Origin: Nostoc sp. NIES-4103
GTDB taxonomy: Bacteria; Cyanobacteriota; Cyanobacteriia; Cyanobacteriales; Nostocaceae
Length of the DNA: 64,000 nucleotides
Direction: 5' to 3'
Assembly (NCBI RefSeq): GCF_002368335.1
Contig: NZ_AP018288.1
Coordinates: 4,142,397-4,206,396, forward strand
The first letter of the stretch is position 1. Every line of letters begins with the position of its first letter. The notes below the pieces were generated by a model that saw only the letters and a list, made by a program, of their open reading frames with translations, was not told the origin of the DNA and made no database searches. The translations under genes and the position numbers were made by a program. Below, piece by piece: positions 36,719 to 44,546 of the stretch.

Positions 36719-37083
36719 TTATGTACAGTAATAGAACCGAGCCGGATTATCCCAAACAATCTTTTGCACTGTTTCTTGAGATAACTGCTCCTCAAGCTCT
36801 AGAACTTTTTTCACAACCTCCGGCTGATGATCCATGTGAGGGTAATCAGAACCGAAGATTAAGTTATCTGAACCAATGTATTCGATAATTCGAGCCAAGT
36901 AAGGTTCAGAAGGTTCAATGGCCACAAAACACTGACGATAGAAATACTCCGACGGCTTGATTGTGACATGATTTTTCACCTCAAAATATAAATTTTTGTA
37001 CTCTTCATCCAGTCGCCAGAGCCAGTAAAGAAGCCAACCGCAACCAGACTCTAGAAAACCCACTCGCAAGCGAGGGTGACGTT
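36719..37083 (-). pseudogene. Truncated duplicate of the amidohydrolase (C-terminal third)
   Basis: The fragment's 116 codons are about 80% identical to residues 246-361 of the intact amidohydrolase at 38172. DNA similarity stops abruptly at 37083, where the equivalent upstream codon reads TAA. Only a TTG could start it. It retains GSDYPHMD with one metal-site Asp but lacks the N-terminal metal ligands, so it cannot be a working enzyme. It begins seven bases after the stop of precursor A. It marks a duplication of an amidohydrolase-precursor unit followed by a 5' deletion. Confidence 0.85.
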
Positions 37084-37090
37084 ATTAATA

Positions 37091-38128
37091 TTAGGTACTA
37101 CAACTCATAGGTATATAAGGAAACGGAGGTGTGTAATTCCTTAAGGGTAAATATTTATTCTCTGATTGAGAATAGAAAGGAAATTCTCCACCTTCATCTT
37201 CAGCATAAGCCCATCTTTTAATATGATCAAAAGGTAAGTTATCCTCAGAAGGGATTGGAGGATAGGGAATAGTGAGCGGAGCATGAATAGAATATTCATC
37301 TGGGCTTACTATTACTTCGGTGACAAGACCTGTAAATTGATTTAGAGATATATCTACTCCAAACTTGATAACTATCTCAGCTGTACTGAAAATGGGTGGA
37401 GAAATTTGATAGTAATAGTCTTGATTATCAATTTGAAACTTATAATATGCCTGCCCTGCAAGCAAGAGACTCAAAGCAACATTTTGCCAAGCTCTGTTAC
37501 TAGGCAAAATTAAAAATCTTGTTTCTGGCTCTGTTAAATTAAAGTGCAGCTGATGATAGATTGAGGGGTCATCTACTTCAATCTGGATAGGAGTAGATCT
37601 GTAATCGGAAAGGAAAATGTACCTAGCTATCAGACCATTTAAGATATCAATTGGTAGGATACTATCTACTTGAAAAGTATTACTTATAAGTTCCCCCCAT
37701 TCACCCTCTACAAATTTAGTCCATAGACCATTGTTCTTCTGTGCTATTAAGTAGCTATGCCATGTTTTCGCAATTAACTGAGATAGTTTTCGGGCAATCA
37801 ATAGCCTTCGAGATGTATCATGAAAATTAGTTATTTTAGTAATTTCATCAGTAAATACTATTGGTTCTTTACCAAATAAAGCCTCTAGGAAATTTGTGCT
37901 TAAAGTTACTCCTGGTGAGGGCAACTGAGATCCTATATTATTTGTTTCTGTGTTTGAGATCGAGTTAGTTTTAAAACTTTTAAATTCTCTTCTTGTTTTA
38001 GTGACTACCGTTGATTTAATACATTGTCTACCTGGAGGATTTGGTTGAGAATATTCAACTAATAGTATTTGATAATAGACATCATCAGGTGTTTTATCAT
38101 CTGGTAAAAACGCACTATAGCTAGTCAT
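37091..38128 (-). CDS. Putative RiPP (TOMM-like) precursor A, long form, Cys/Ser/Thr C-terminus
   Basis: 345 residues starting at ATG 38128 with AGGAG nine bases upstream. Family not recognised. The first about 100 residues are polar. RKLSQLIAKTW (about 112-122) aligns with KKLSQVIAYIW of the 184-residue paralogue, and the last 85 residues align again: F-T-G-L-V-T-E-V, IPYPPIP and the terminal PYIPMSCST. The final nine residues carry Cys, two Ser and a Thr next to a Pro/Tyr-rich stretch, as expected of a heterocyclised core. The gene lies 43 bases after the amidohydrolase, probably in one transcript with it and the YcaO gene. The length is exceptional for a precursor; a large folded scaffold with a modified tail is the alternative. 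Confidence 0.6.
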   Translation of the reverse strand: MTSYSAFLPDDKTPDDVYYQILLVEYSQPNPPGRQCIKSTVVTKTRREFKSFKTNSISNTETNNIGSQLPSPGVTLSTNFLEALFGKEPIVFTDEITKITNFHDTSRRLLIARKLSQLIAKTWHSYLIAQKNNGLWTKFVEGEWGELISNTFQVDSILPIDILNGLIARYIFLSDYRSTPIQIEVDDPSIYHQLHFNLTEPETRFLILPSNRAWQNVALSLLLAGQAYYKFQIDNQDYYYQISPPIFSTAEIVIKFGVDISLNQFTGLVTEVIVSPDEYSIHAPLTIPYPPIPSEDNLPFDHIKRWAYAEDEGGEFPFYSQSENKYLPLRNYTPPFPYIPMSCST

Positions 38129-38171
38129 TATGAGTGTCTCCTAGTTGAGTGTAGGTAAAATTGACAAATTT

Positions 38172-39257
38172 TCAAGCTAAATTGTAAAAACGGCTGGGAT
38201 TATCCCAAACAATTTTGTTTACCGTTTCTTGAGATAATTGTGTATGTAGATCTATAACTCTATTCACAACGTCCGGCTGATGATCCATGTGAGGGTAATC
38301 AGAGCCGAAGATTAAGTTATCTGAACCGATGTATTCGATAATTTGAGCTAAGTAAGGTTCAGAAGGTTCAATGGCGACAAAACACTGACGGCGGAAATAC
38401 TCGGACGGCTTGATTTTGACTTGATTCTTAACCTCCCAATATAAATTTTTGTACTCTTCATCCAGTCGCCAAAGCCAGTAAGGAAGCCAGCCGCAACCAG
38501 ACTCTAGAAAACCGACTCGCAAGCGGGGGTGACGTTCTAGCACTCCGCCTTCAATCAAGGCTAATAATGCCATCATCTGTTCCATCGGATGAGAACAAGC
38601 GTGCATAGCAAAACGAGTATGAAATCTATCTGCGCCTGTAGTAGGTAAACGGCTATGAGTGGCTTCATGAATTCCCACTGCTATGTCTAATTCTTCGCAG
38701 GCTGACCAAAATGGCTCATAAATAGGATCGCTCAATAGTCGTCCTTTAACGGGGTTAGGGCGTAAAAAGACAGATTTCCAGCCAAAATCGGCTATACGAT
38801 GTAATTCTGACACCATTTGCTCTGGTGCATGAAAATTAATTGCTCCTACTCCTTTCAATTTGTCTGGAGCATAACTACAAAATTCTTCGTATAACCAACT
38901 ATTGTAGGCATGGGTAAACGCTCCTACAACTTCTTTTGGCATACTATCAATAGCAAAAAGCCAGAGTCCAATAGTTGGATAAATAAAGGCTATATCAACT
39001 CCCATCTCCAACATTGCTTGCAGGTGAGATTCTACATCGTAGCGATGAAAATAAGCATTGGGATGAGCCTGCATCATCTGCCTATTTCCCTCTTCTCGCA
39101 CTTGTGGGGATATTTTTTGTGTAATGTCTTCCCCTTGAATTTTCATGTCTAGTGAGGGTGCAAAGTGCCGAAATTCAGGGGCGAGGTACTTGGCCCATAT
39201 CTGCGGAGGCTCTATAACATGGGAATCAGCATCAATAATTTTGTATCCATGCAGCAT
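38172..39257 (-). CDS. Metal-dependent amidohydrolase (amidohydrolase 2 / ACMSD-like)
   Basis: 361 residues, TIM-barrel amidohydrolase. N-terminal metal ligands in IIDADSHVIEPP (D11, H13), further candidates H197 and H201 in VGIHEATHSR, and the late catalytic Asp D320 in FGSDYPHMD. The substrate is not determinable. Relatives include decarboxylases and hydrolases of small acids, but amidohydrolases also occur in YcaO peptide clusters, such as bottromycin's, where one acts on a heterocycle-bearing intermediate. It lies 213 bases downstream of the YcaO fusion gene and 43 bases upstream of precursor A. ATG 39257 has no clear ribosome site, because the region before it is TAATTCG repeat. Confidence 0.85.
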   Translation of the reverse strand: MLHGYKIIDADSHVIEPPQIWAKYLAPEFRHFAPSLDMKIQGEDITQKISPQVREEGNRQMMQAHPNAYFHRYDVESHLQAMLEMGVDIAFIYPTIGLWLFAIDSMPKEVVGAFTHAYNSWLYEEFCSYAPDKLKGVGAINFHAPEQMVSELHRIADFGWKSVFLRPNPVKGRLLSDPIYEPFWSACEELDIAVGIHEATHSRLPTTGADRFHTRFAMHACSHPMEQMMALLALIEGGVLERHPRLRVGFLESGCGWLPYWLWRLDEEYKNLYWEVKNQVKIKPSEYFRRQCFVAIEPSEPYLAQIIEYIGSDNLIFGSDYPHMDHQPDVVNRVIDLHTQLSQETVNKIVWDNPSRFYNLA

Positions 39258-39263
39258 AGTTAT

Positions 39264-39306
39264 ACTAATTCGTAATTCGTAATTCGTAATTCGTAATTCG
39301 TAATTA
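39264..39306. repeat. TAATTCG heptamer array
   Basis: Five to six TAATTCG units directly upstream of the amidohydrolase start, followed by TAAGAAAGTCG as at 43064-43095. Confidence 0.8.
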
Positions 39307-39470
39307 AGAAAGTCGGATATGGTCTGGTTTTTGGGGTTTGAATGTGTTGCCGAATTTTAGAGAATTGGTATTAAACCTATAGAGTTTGTGACAGTAACAC
39401 AGTCATATGAGACTCCTATTTGATTGGTTGAAAAAATTCTGTAGCCTATTCCCTATTCCCTGAATGTAAA

Positions 39471-41771
39471 TTACATCCACATGGGATAGGGGTTGAGTTG
39501 TTCTTCTTTTAGGGGCTTCTGCAACCAACCCATTTTTACGGGAACATCATAAAGCCTTCCTGAATCTAATCGTTTCCACATATGGCGCATTCCTGGCACA
39601 ATTACTTTAGCTACTCTCAGTCCAATATCGGGGCGAGTCTGATCAAGAACGAGCATTTCTAGACCATTTTTCTCGACGATTTGTTGGCAAAGTTTGACAT
39701 CTTCTAAGAGGTCGTCACTTGCCATTTGAGGATAATCTGCATAGACTTTGGGAACACTTTGATTAGGAACTAGATAAGGTTGATTTGCTATAGTTGCAGA
39801 TTTCCACCATTCTAGAGCTAGGGAATCCGCAGATGGAGGGTATTGGGTACTACCATCTGCTTTAGCCGATAAAACGTTAGGCAGAATTTGGTTAACCTCC
39901 GTTAAAGCTCGACTAATAGCAAGCTTCGGGTCAAAATGGGCACCATAACCTAAAACAATGTCTTCTACTTCTCGATTTGTTCTGCGACTAATAGCAGCAA
40001 AAGCAGGAATATTGAGATCGCTAGTAATATCTAACACCCACAAGTCCCTGTCAATTGCTTGGTAATATTTTTTCAAGCTTTGAAAATAAGGTTCATCAAA
40101 ACTATCTAAATCTACCTGAGATTTTGGCAGCCGATTATACCACCACAATGCTACACAGTCCCGTTCAACTAATTCCATGAATCCTTGAAGAATAGCCTCT
40201 TCAAGGGTATTACCTGCGGCACAGCCATTGGAGTCTGCCCAACAATCAGCTTGGTAGGATTGGGGATAGCCATAATAACAGTAAGCTGTGGGTAAATATT
40301 TAAATTGCTTGTGGGTTAAAGACCAAACTGGTGTCCAATCGATTTCTCTTTCTATATCAAAAGGTTCTGGGACTTTTTGAAACCAACCTTGACACTCGGC
40401 ATTCCATTGGTGGCGATGCTCGTATTGCTGTTGACTGAAGTTCATACAAGCATTAGGATGAATGGCGCGATCGCCCAATTTTTGATAACTATTTCTACAT
40501 CTAATTTCATCTCCCTGAAATACCCCCGAATAGCGTTCTATCGCTTCACAAAAACCGCTAGCCCTTGCTTGGATATCAGTCCTACCTTTGCCTGCACTTC
40601 TACCCCCGATGTTTTGCCGTAAGCTGTTTAAATCGTCAAAGATACTGATAAAATGATGCTTTGCTACATAGGTATGGGTTAAGCCATTCCCTGGTATTTT
40701 GCTGAGTTCTCGGACAACGCCCGTAATGGGGCTGATATGATGTTGGTATTTTCTGATGGTTTCTTCTGGTGAACAATACCGATGTCCTCCGTCTGTAATA
40801 AAAGTTTTCTGACGGGGTTCTAAAACAACGGGTAGGGGTTTGTTCTCCAATTCATGATCTATCTGCTTACAGCTGGGACATTGGGGACGCTTCACAAGTG
40901 TGTGGTCTTGGTTTTGCAGATTCAGGGTATCATAGGTTACTAAAGTTCCTTCTAATCGGGGATTTTCTCCTTGAACAATCCACTTAAAAACTTCTGTAGC
41001 TGCTATTCCTAGTGCAGTTTGCACTGTCGAAGCTAGGAACCCTAGAGGAGGGGATAAGGAAATTTGTTTATGCCTTTGAATAAAACTTTCAACGGGTCGA
41101 TTATCTCGCAAACGGTGTGCCAGACATTCCCAACACCCGGTTTTGTGGGGATGAAATATAGGCCCTATCCAGATGATTGTTCCCAAGGGGTTGACTAGCA
41201 TCCAGGGAGATTCAGACTTTAATGCTTGTTGATTAAATTCATCTAGTTGAGGGTCGAGGTAATCGTCAGTTAAGAAGACTGTAAAATCTCCAGTATCAGC
41301 TACTTGGATATTCAGAGATTTCAGGATAGCGATGAAGTCCTCCGTAGCAAGTCCTTTAGTAGCTTTAACTGCCACTTTAGTTGATTGCAACCGTCGGGTA
41401 GCCACAGCAGGAGTAATGTTGAGATGATCACAGAAGATGGCTACGTGCGATCGCACTGAGTCATCTTGTTCAACCACATAACCCTGTTGTTCCATTTGGA
41501 AGAGAACATGTTGGGCTTTGATAGTAACATTCAGAATATTCTGAAAAAAGTCGGCTGTTTGCAAAGAAGCTTGTTGTTCTTGCAATAGTTCCAGTTGAAT
41601 GATCTCTAGAATTTCTTCAACACTCAGATGACCATCTCGTAGTAAAGAAGCTACACGACAAGACAAGCGATCGCTCAACAAAACTGTCTCTCTCTCTGAT
41701 AAGAGAAATACTTGGTCTGGCTCTATGGTTTCAATGGAGTAACCAGGCTTGAAACTTGGTTTATGAATCAT
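39471..41771 (-). CDS. E1-like/YcaO cyclodehydratase fusion (TOMM heterocyclase)
   Basis: 766 residues. Architecture as in fused azoline-forming cyclodehydratases: an N-terminal leader-binding winged-helix-like region (about 1-100), an E1/ThiF-like domain with zinc cysteines C213, C216, C298 and C301 (CWEC, CPSC), and a YcaO domain from about 330. YcaO ATP-binding motifs are RSAGKGRTDIQARASGFCEAIERYSG (390-416) and AAGNTLEEAILQGFMELVERD (518-538). The chain ends in NPYPMWM, a proline-containing tail similar to the PxPxP ends of azoline-forming YcaO proteins. It would use ATP to cyclise Cys/Ser/Thr to thiazoline/oxazoline. It heads the cluster; the linked precursor-like genes at 38128 and 36599 are the likely substrates. 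No FMN azoline dehydrogenase is seen, so the rings may remain azolines. Confidence 0.93.
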   Translation of the reverse strand: MIHKPSFKPGYSIETIEPDQVFLLSERETVLLSDRLSCRVASLLRDGHLSVEEILEIIQLELLQEQQASLQTADFFQNILNVTIKAQHVLFQMEQQGYVVEQDDSVRSHVAIFCDHLNITPAVATRRLQSTKVAVKATKGLATEDFIAILKSLNIQVADTGDFTVFLTDDYLDPQLDEFNQQALKSESPWMLVNPLGTIIWIGPIFHPHKTGCWECLAHRLRDNRPVESFIQRHKQISLSPPLGFLASTVQTALGIAATEVFKWIVQGENPRLEGTLVTYDTLNLQNQDHTLVKRPQCPSCKQIDHELENKPLPVVLEPRQKTFITDGGHRYCSPEETIRKYQHHISPITGVVRELSKIPGNGLTHTYVAKHHFISIFDDLNSLRQNIGGRSAGKGRTDIQARASGFCEAIERYSGVFQGDEIRCRNSYQKLGDRAIHPNACMNFSQQQYEHRHQWNAECQGWFQKVPEPFDIEREIDWTPVWSLTHKQFKYLPTAYCYYGYPQSYQADCWADSNGCAAGNTLEEAILQGFMELVERDCVALWWYNRLPKSQVDLDSFDEPYFQSLKKYYQAIDRDLWVLDITSDLNIPAFAAISRRTNREVEDIVLGYGAHFDPKLAISRALTEVNQILPNVLSAKADGSTQYPPSADSLALEWWKSATIANQPYLVPNQSVPKVYADYPQMASDDLLEDVKLCQQIVEKNGLEMLVLDQTRPDIGLRVAKVIVPGMRHMWKRLDSGRLYDVPVKMGWLQKPLKEEQLNPYPMWM

Positions 41772-41943
41772 TTTTACTAATGAGTGGAGTAATTCACATC
41801 AGACGCGATTTGTCAACGCTAGCTAGAGCAATGGTGACAACAAAAATAGTAAAATCTTTCATATCTTGGGCAAAGTTTATTAATATTTCTGTCTTTTTTA
41901 TCTATCTTTAGCGCGATTTATTAAAATTCATCCCTCTAAAGAT

Positions 41944-41969
41944 AGAGCAATTAAACTGTTAATTGCTCT
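41944..41969. terminator. Stem-loop upstream of the YcaO gene
   Basis: AGAGCAATTAA, loop ACTG, TTAATTGCTCT, an exact 11-bp stem in the 41772-42109 gap between the phosphotransferase and the YcaO gene on the - strand. It may end the phosphotransferase transcript and so isolate the cluster promoter. No strong T-run. I see nothing else in this AT-rich gap. Confidence 0.5.
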
Positions 41970-42109
41970 AATGTAACAGCTTTTGGAATAAATTAAAAGT
42001 GAGTGAATTTTGTCAATAAATTTTGGAATAGAAATAAATCTATAAGTTTTCGGATAATATTCGCTAACGTAGTGGCTCCTAGAAAGCTGTCATGGGGGTT
42101 CAAAGTTCC

Positions 42110-43003
42110 CTACTTCTTTTGGCGATCGCGAAACCATTGCAGACGTGTTTGAATACGCTTATATGTTTCAAGGTGTGGATGCTGCTGATTAATGATGATT
42201 GACCAGACTAGGGCACAAAATGTACGGGCTTCAATACATAAATCCAGTTGTTCGCCGTCAATAGAAGCTTCATAACCATTGAATGCTGCTGTTGCCTTAT
42301 CTGTATTTGTTTTGAAGATACGAGAAGATGCAACTAGGCAGGCTAGATCCCAACCCACAGGCCCCATGAAAGTATCTTCCCAATCACCCCACAATAACCC
42401 GCGATTGGTGTTCAGCACGTTATCGAGATGTGCATCACCATGTAGCGGTTGCATTGGTAATTGCTTAAGTCTGCTGTTACATCGCTGACTGATTCGATGC
42501 AACATATCTGCGTCGCTAGGGTGGAGTACTGCCTCAGTTGTGAGCTTTTTGAGAATGCGTTCAGCCTCTGTGATCCCTCCAAGGATTGGAAGTTCTCCTG
42601 GAAAATCCTTGAGTGCTTCGTGGCAAATCCGCAGTGCGCGGCCAGCTACATGTGGGTCTACTGGCTCATCCAATTCCTGAACAAACTCCCAGAAGCTCAA
42701 CACCTTGGTCTGGTGTTGATGGGGGCCGGGTTCAATCTCTGTATTGGGAGGTATGACAGGTGCGCCAGCAGCTACAAGATAACGTGATACTGCAACTTCA
42801 CGAGCCAACCACGCTGCACCTTGGCGGATAATAGCTGTTGTTGTCGCCACTCGTGCAACCACCGAAGTAGGGTGCAGATGTAAAAGCACATTGCTGCGAT
42901 CGCCCAGAACGATCGCTTGCTCAAATGCCAGTCCTTGCTGTTTTGCGACCTCACTAGCAGCGTTTATGGCAAGTTGTAAGCGTTTACTATGGGTTGTTTC
43001 CAT
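42110..43003 (-). CDS. APH-family small-molecule phosphotransferase
   Basis: 297 residues with the aminoglycoside-phosphotransferase/choline-kinase fold. The catalytic loop is LHGDAHLDNVL (H188, G189, D190, N195), followed by the metal-binding WGDWED (D207, D210); VVARV near residue 48 is the lysine-strand region, although a canonical lysine is not evident. It transfers phosphate to an unknown hydroxyl compound in the cytoplasm. Its 3' 33 bases recur at 23187-23219, the other end of a 19-kb stretch. Resistance activity cannot be claimed; many such proteins are metabolic. Confidence 0.85.
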   Translation of the reverse strand: METTHSKRLQLAINAASEVAKQQGLAFEQAIVLGDRSNVLLHLHPTSVVARVATTTAIIRQGAAWLAREVAVSRYLVAAGAPVIPPNTEIEPGPHQHQTKVLSFWEFVQELDEPVDPHVAGRALRICHEALKDFPGELPILGGITEAERILKKLTTEAVLHPSDADMLHRISQRCNSRLKQLPMQPLHGDAHLDNVLNTNRGLLWGDWEDTFMGPVGWDLACLVASSRIFKTNTDKATAAFNGYEASIDGEQLDLCIEARTFCALVWSIIINQQHPHLETYKRIQTRLQWFRDRQKK

Positions 43004-43049
43004 TGTGAATACTGGTGGTATGATGGATGGGCTATTCGGTAATAGTAAT

Positions 43050-43095
43050 TAAATTCGTAATTCGTAATTAAGAAAGTCGTAATTAAGAAAGTCGT
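43050..43095. repeat. TAATTCG / TAAGAAAGTCG tandem repeat at the DUF1636 start
   Basis: AATTCGTAATTCGTAATTAAGAAAGTCGTAATTAAGAAAGTCGT runs straight into ATG 43096, so the gene's ribosome binding region is made of repeat DNA. It matches the array at 39264-39306. Confidence 0.75.
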
Positions 43096-43509
43096 ATGAC
43101 TGCCACTGCAAATATTTCTAATAATAATTCTTCTGGTATTGCTCACACTTTATTTGTGTGTAAAACCTGTGCCAGTGTTTGGCAAGACGGAAAACGTCAA
43201 GGTGAGAGTGGAGGTGAAAAACTCCTACGGCAGCTTCAGCAGCTTGCACAAAATTGGGATTTACGGGATGATTTCCCTATCCAAGAAGTGGAATGTATGA
43301 GTGCTTGTAACCGTTCCTGTGTGGTGGCTTTTGCTGCTGGTGGCAAGTTAACATATTTATTTGGTGATTTAACTGCTGATGGTAGTGCATCTGCTGTACT
43401 GGAATGTGCTAGTCAATACTATGCGAAGCCTGATGGTTTATTGCCTTGGTCGGAGCGACCTGAAGCTTTGAAAAAGGGTGTTCTGGCAAGGATTCCACCC
43501 TTGGGTTGA
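43096..43509 (+). CDS. DUF1636 protein, ferredoxin-like metal-binding
   Basis: 137 residues of the DUF1636 family, a small thioredoxin/ferredoxin-like fold. Five cysteines stand in two groups (C22, C25; C67, C71, C75), suitable for a 2Fe-2S cluster or a metal site. Family members often lie beside cobalamin or cobalt-transport genes, and here cobK starts 139 bases downstream on the same strand. It is therefore likely a cobalt- or corrin-linked electron or metal carrier; its reaction is unknown. The start is ATG 43096 after a repeat-derived leader. Confidence 0.85.
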   Translation: MTATANISNNNSSGIAHTLFVCKTCASVWQDGKRQGESGGEKLLRQLQQLAQNWDLRDDFPIQEVECMSACNRSCVVAFAAGGKLTYLFGDLTADGSASAVLECASQYYAKPDGLLPWSERPEALKKGVLARIPPLG

Positions 43510-43514
43510 TGAGA

Positions 43515-43645
43515 GGGATTTAGCGAACCACCCTTCGGGTGACGCTCGCAAGCTCGCTAACGCTACGCTAACGCCAGTCCCCCATCGTGACGGAAGCCGC
43601 CAAGACGGGGGCTGGACTCACAGAGGCGCAGAGAACGCAGAGAAA
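43515..43645. repeat. Interspersed palindromic repeats between DUF1636 and cobK
   Basis: Contains CACCCTTCGGGTG (palindromic), GCTCGCAAGCTCGCTAACGC with GCTACGC units, GCCAGTCCCCCATCG, and ACAGAGGCGCAGAGAACGCAGAG at 43619-43642, a copy of the repeat in XseA and DUF429. Confidence 0.65.
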
Positions 43646-43648
43646 GCT

Positions 43649-44401
43649 ATGAGGCGGGTTTTGATTCTGGGTGGAACGGGAGATGCTGCTGAATTGGTTG
43701 CTAGAGTTGCGACTATCCCAGGAGTTGAGGCGATCGCATCTCTAGCCGGTCGCACCCGTGAACCATCAACTTTAGTTGGTAGTGTGCGGATTGGCGGCTT
43801 TGGTGGTGCTACTGGTTTGGCTGACTATTTGCGGGAAATGCATATTGATTTGCTCATTGATGCTACCCATCCCTTCGCTGCTCAAATTTCTGAGAATGCA
43901 GCAACTGCTGCAACTGAAGTGGGTATCCCGCGTCTGATGTTGATTCGTTCCCCTTGGGAAAAGGTAAGCGGCGATCGCTGGATAGAAGTTGAAAATACTG
44001 AGGCGGCGGCGGCTGCTTTGAAAAACCAAGCACAGAGGGTATTTTTAACTGTAGGCAGACAAGAATTAGCGGCCTTTGCTCACTTGCAGGATATTTGGTT
44101 TCTGATGCGGATGATTGACCCGCCTACTGCTGATGCTGTAGTACCGCCAGGGATGATATTGTGCGATCGCGGCCCGTTTGCGTTAGACAACGAAAGAGAA
44201 ATCCTGATTCATCACAACATCGATACTATTGTGAGCAAAAATAGCGGTGGTGATGCCACCTACGCCAAAATTATCGCCGCACGGGAATTAGGATTAAAGG
44301 TTGTGATGGTCAATCGTCCAGCCATACCACCAGGGGAACAGGTCGCAGATGTTGATGGTGCAATAGTATGGCTTTCACAAAGATTATTTAAATCGGTATA
44401 G
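43649..44401 (+). CDS. cobK: Cobalt-precorrin-6A reductase
   Basis: 250 residues from ATG 43649. The frame is open to 43478, but that extension overlaps DUF1636 and consists of repeat DNA. The enzyme (CobK/CbiJ) uses NADPH to reduce precorrin-6A to dihydro-precorrin-6 in corrin ring synthesis. Family motifs are VLILGGTGDAAELVARV, LIDATHPFAAQISENA, VFLTVGRQELAAF, ILCDRGPF, and the late SKNSGGDATYAKIIAARELGLKVVMVNRP. It converges with cobL, the next enzyme but one, so the two are linked but not in one operon. It is called cbiJ where the cobalt-early pathway is used. Confidence 0.94.
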   Translation: MRRVLILGGTGDAAELVARVATIPGVEAIASLAGRTREPSTLVGSVRIGGFGGATGLADYLREMHIDLLIDATHPFAAQISENAATAATEVGIPRLMLIRSPWEKVSGDRWIEVENTEAAAAALKNQAQRVFLTVGRQELAAFAHLQDIWFLMRMIDPPTADAVVPPGMILCDRGPFALDNEREILIHHNIDTIVSKNSGGDATYAKIIAARELGLKVVMVNRPAIPPGEQVADVDGAIVWLSQRLFKSV

Positions 44402-44546
44402 GATAAGGGTGCTAGGACTTACCAGAGAAATGCTACATAGAAATTTGCTCCCCTGCTCCCACAATTGGGAGAAGGGGTTGGGGGATGAGGGTAAGTTTTA
44501 CATTCGTGCAAGAGGTCTATTGATTTATCTAGTAGTTCCCTGGTAC

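Noticed and set aside
36719..37069. Independent small protein at the amidohydrolase fragment
   Set aside because: It only has a TTG start and matches the C-terminal third of a TIM barrel, so it cannot fold as an enzyme; treated as a pseudogene.
42461..42787. 108-codon + strand frame opposite the phosphotransferase gene
   Set aside because: It is the antisense shadow of a gene with clear APH motifs; there is no start context and the composition is unlike a protein.
43478..43648. 57-codon N-terminal extension of cobK
   Set aside because: It overlaps DUF1636 and is made of palindromic dispersed repeats; the Rossmann start MRRVLILGGTGD begins at 43649.
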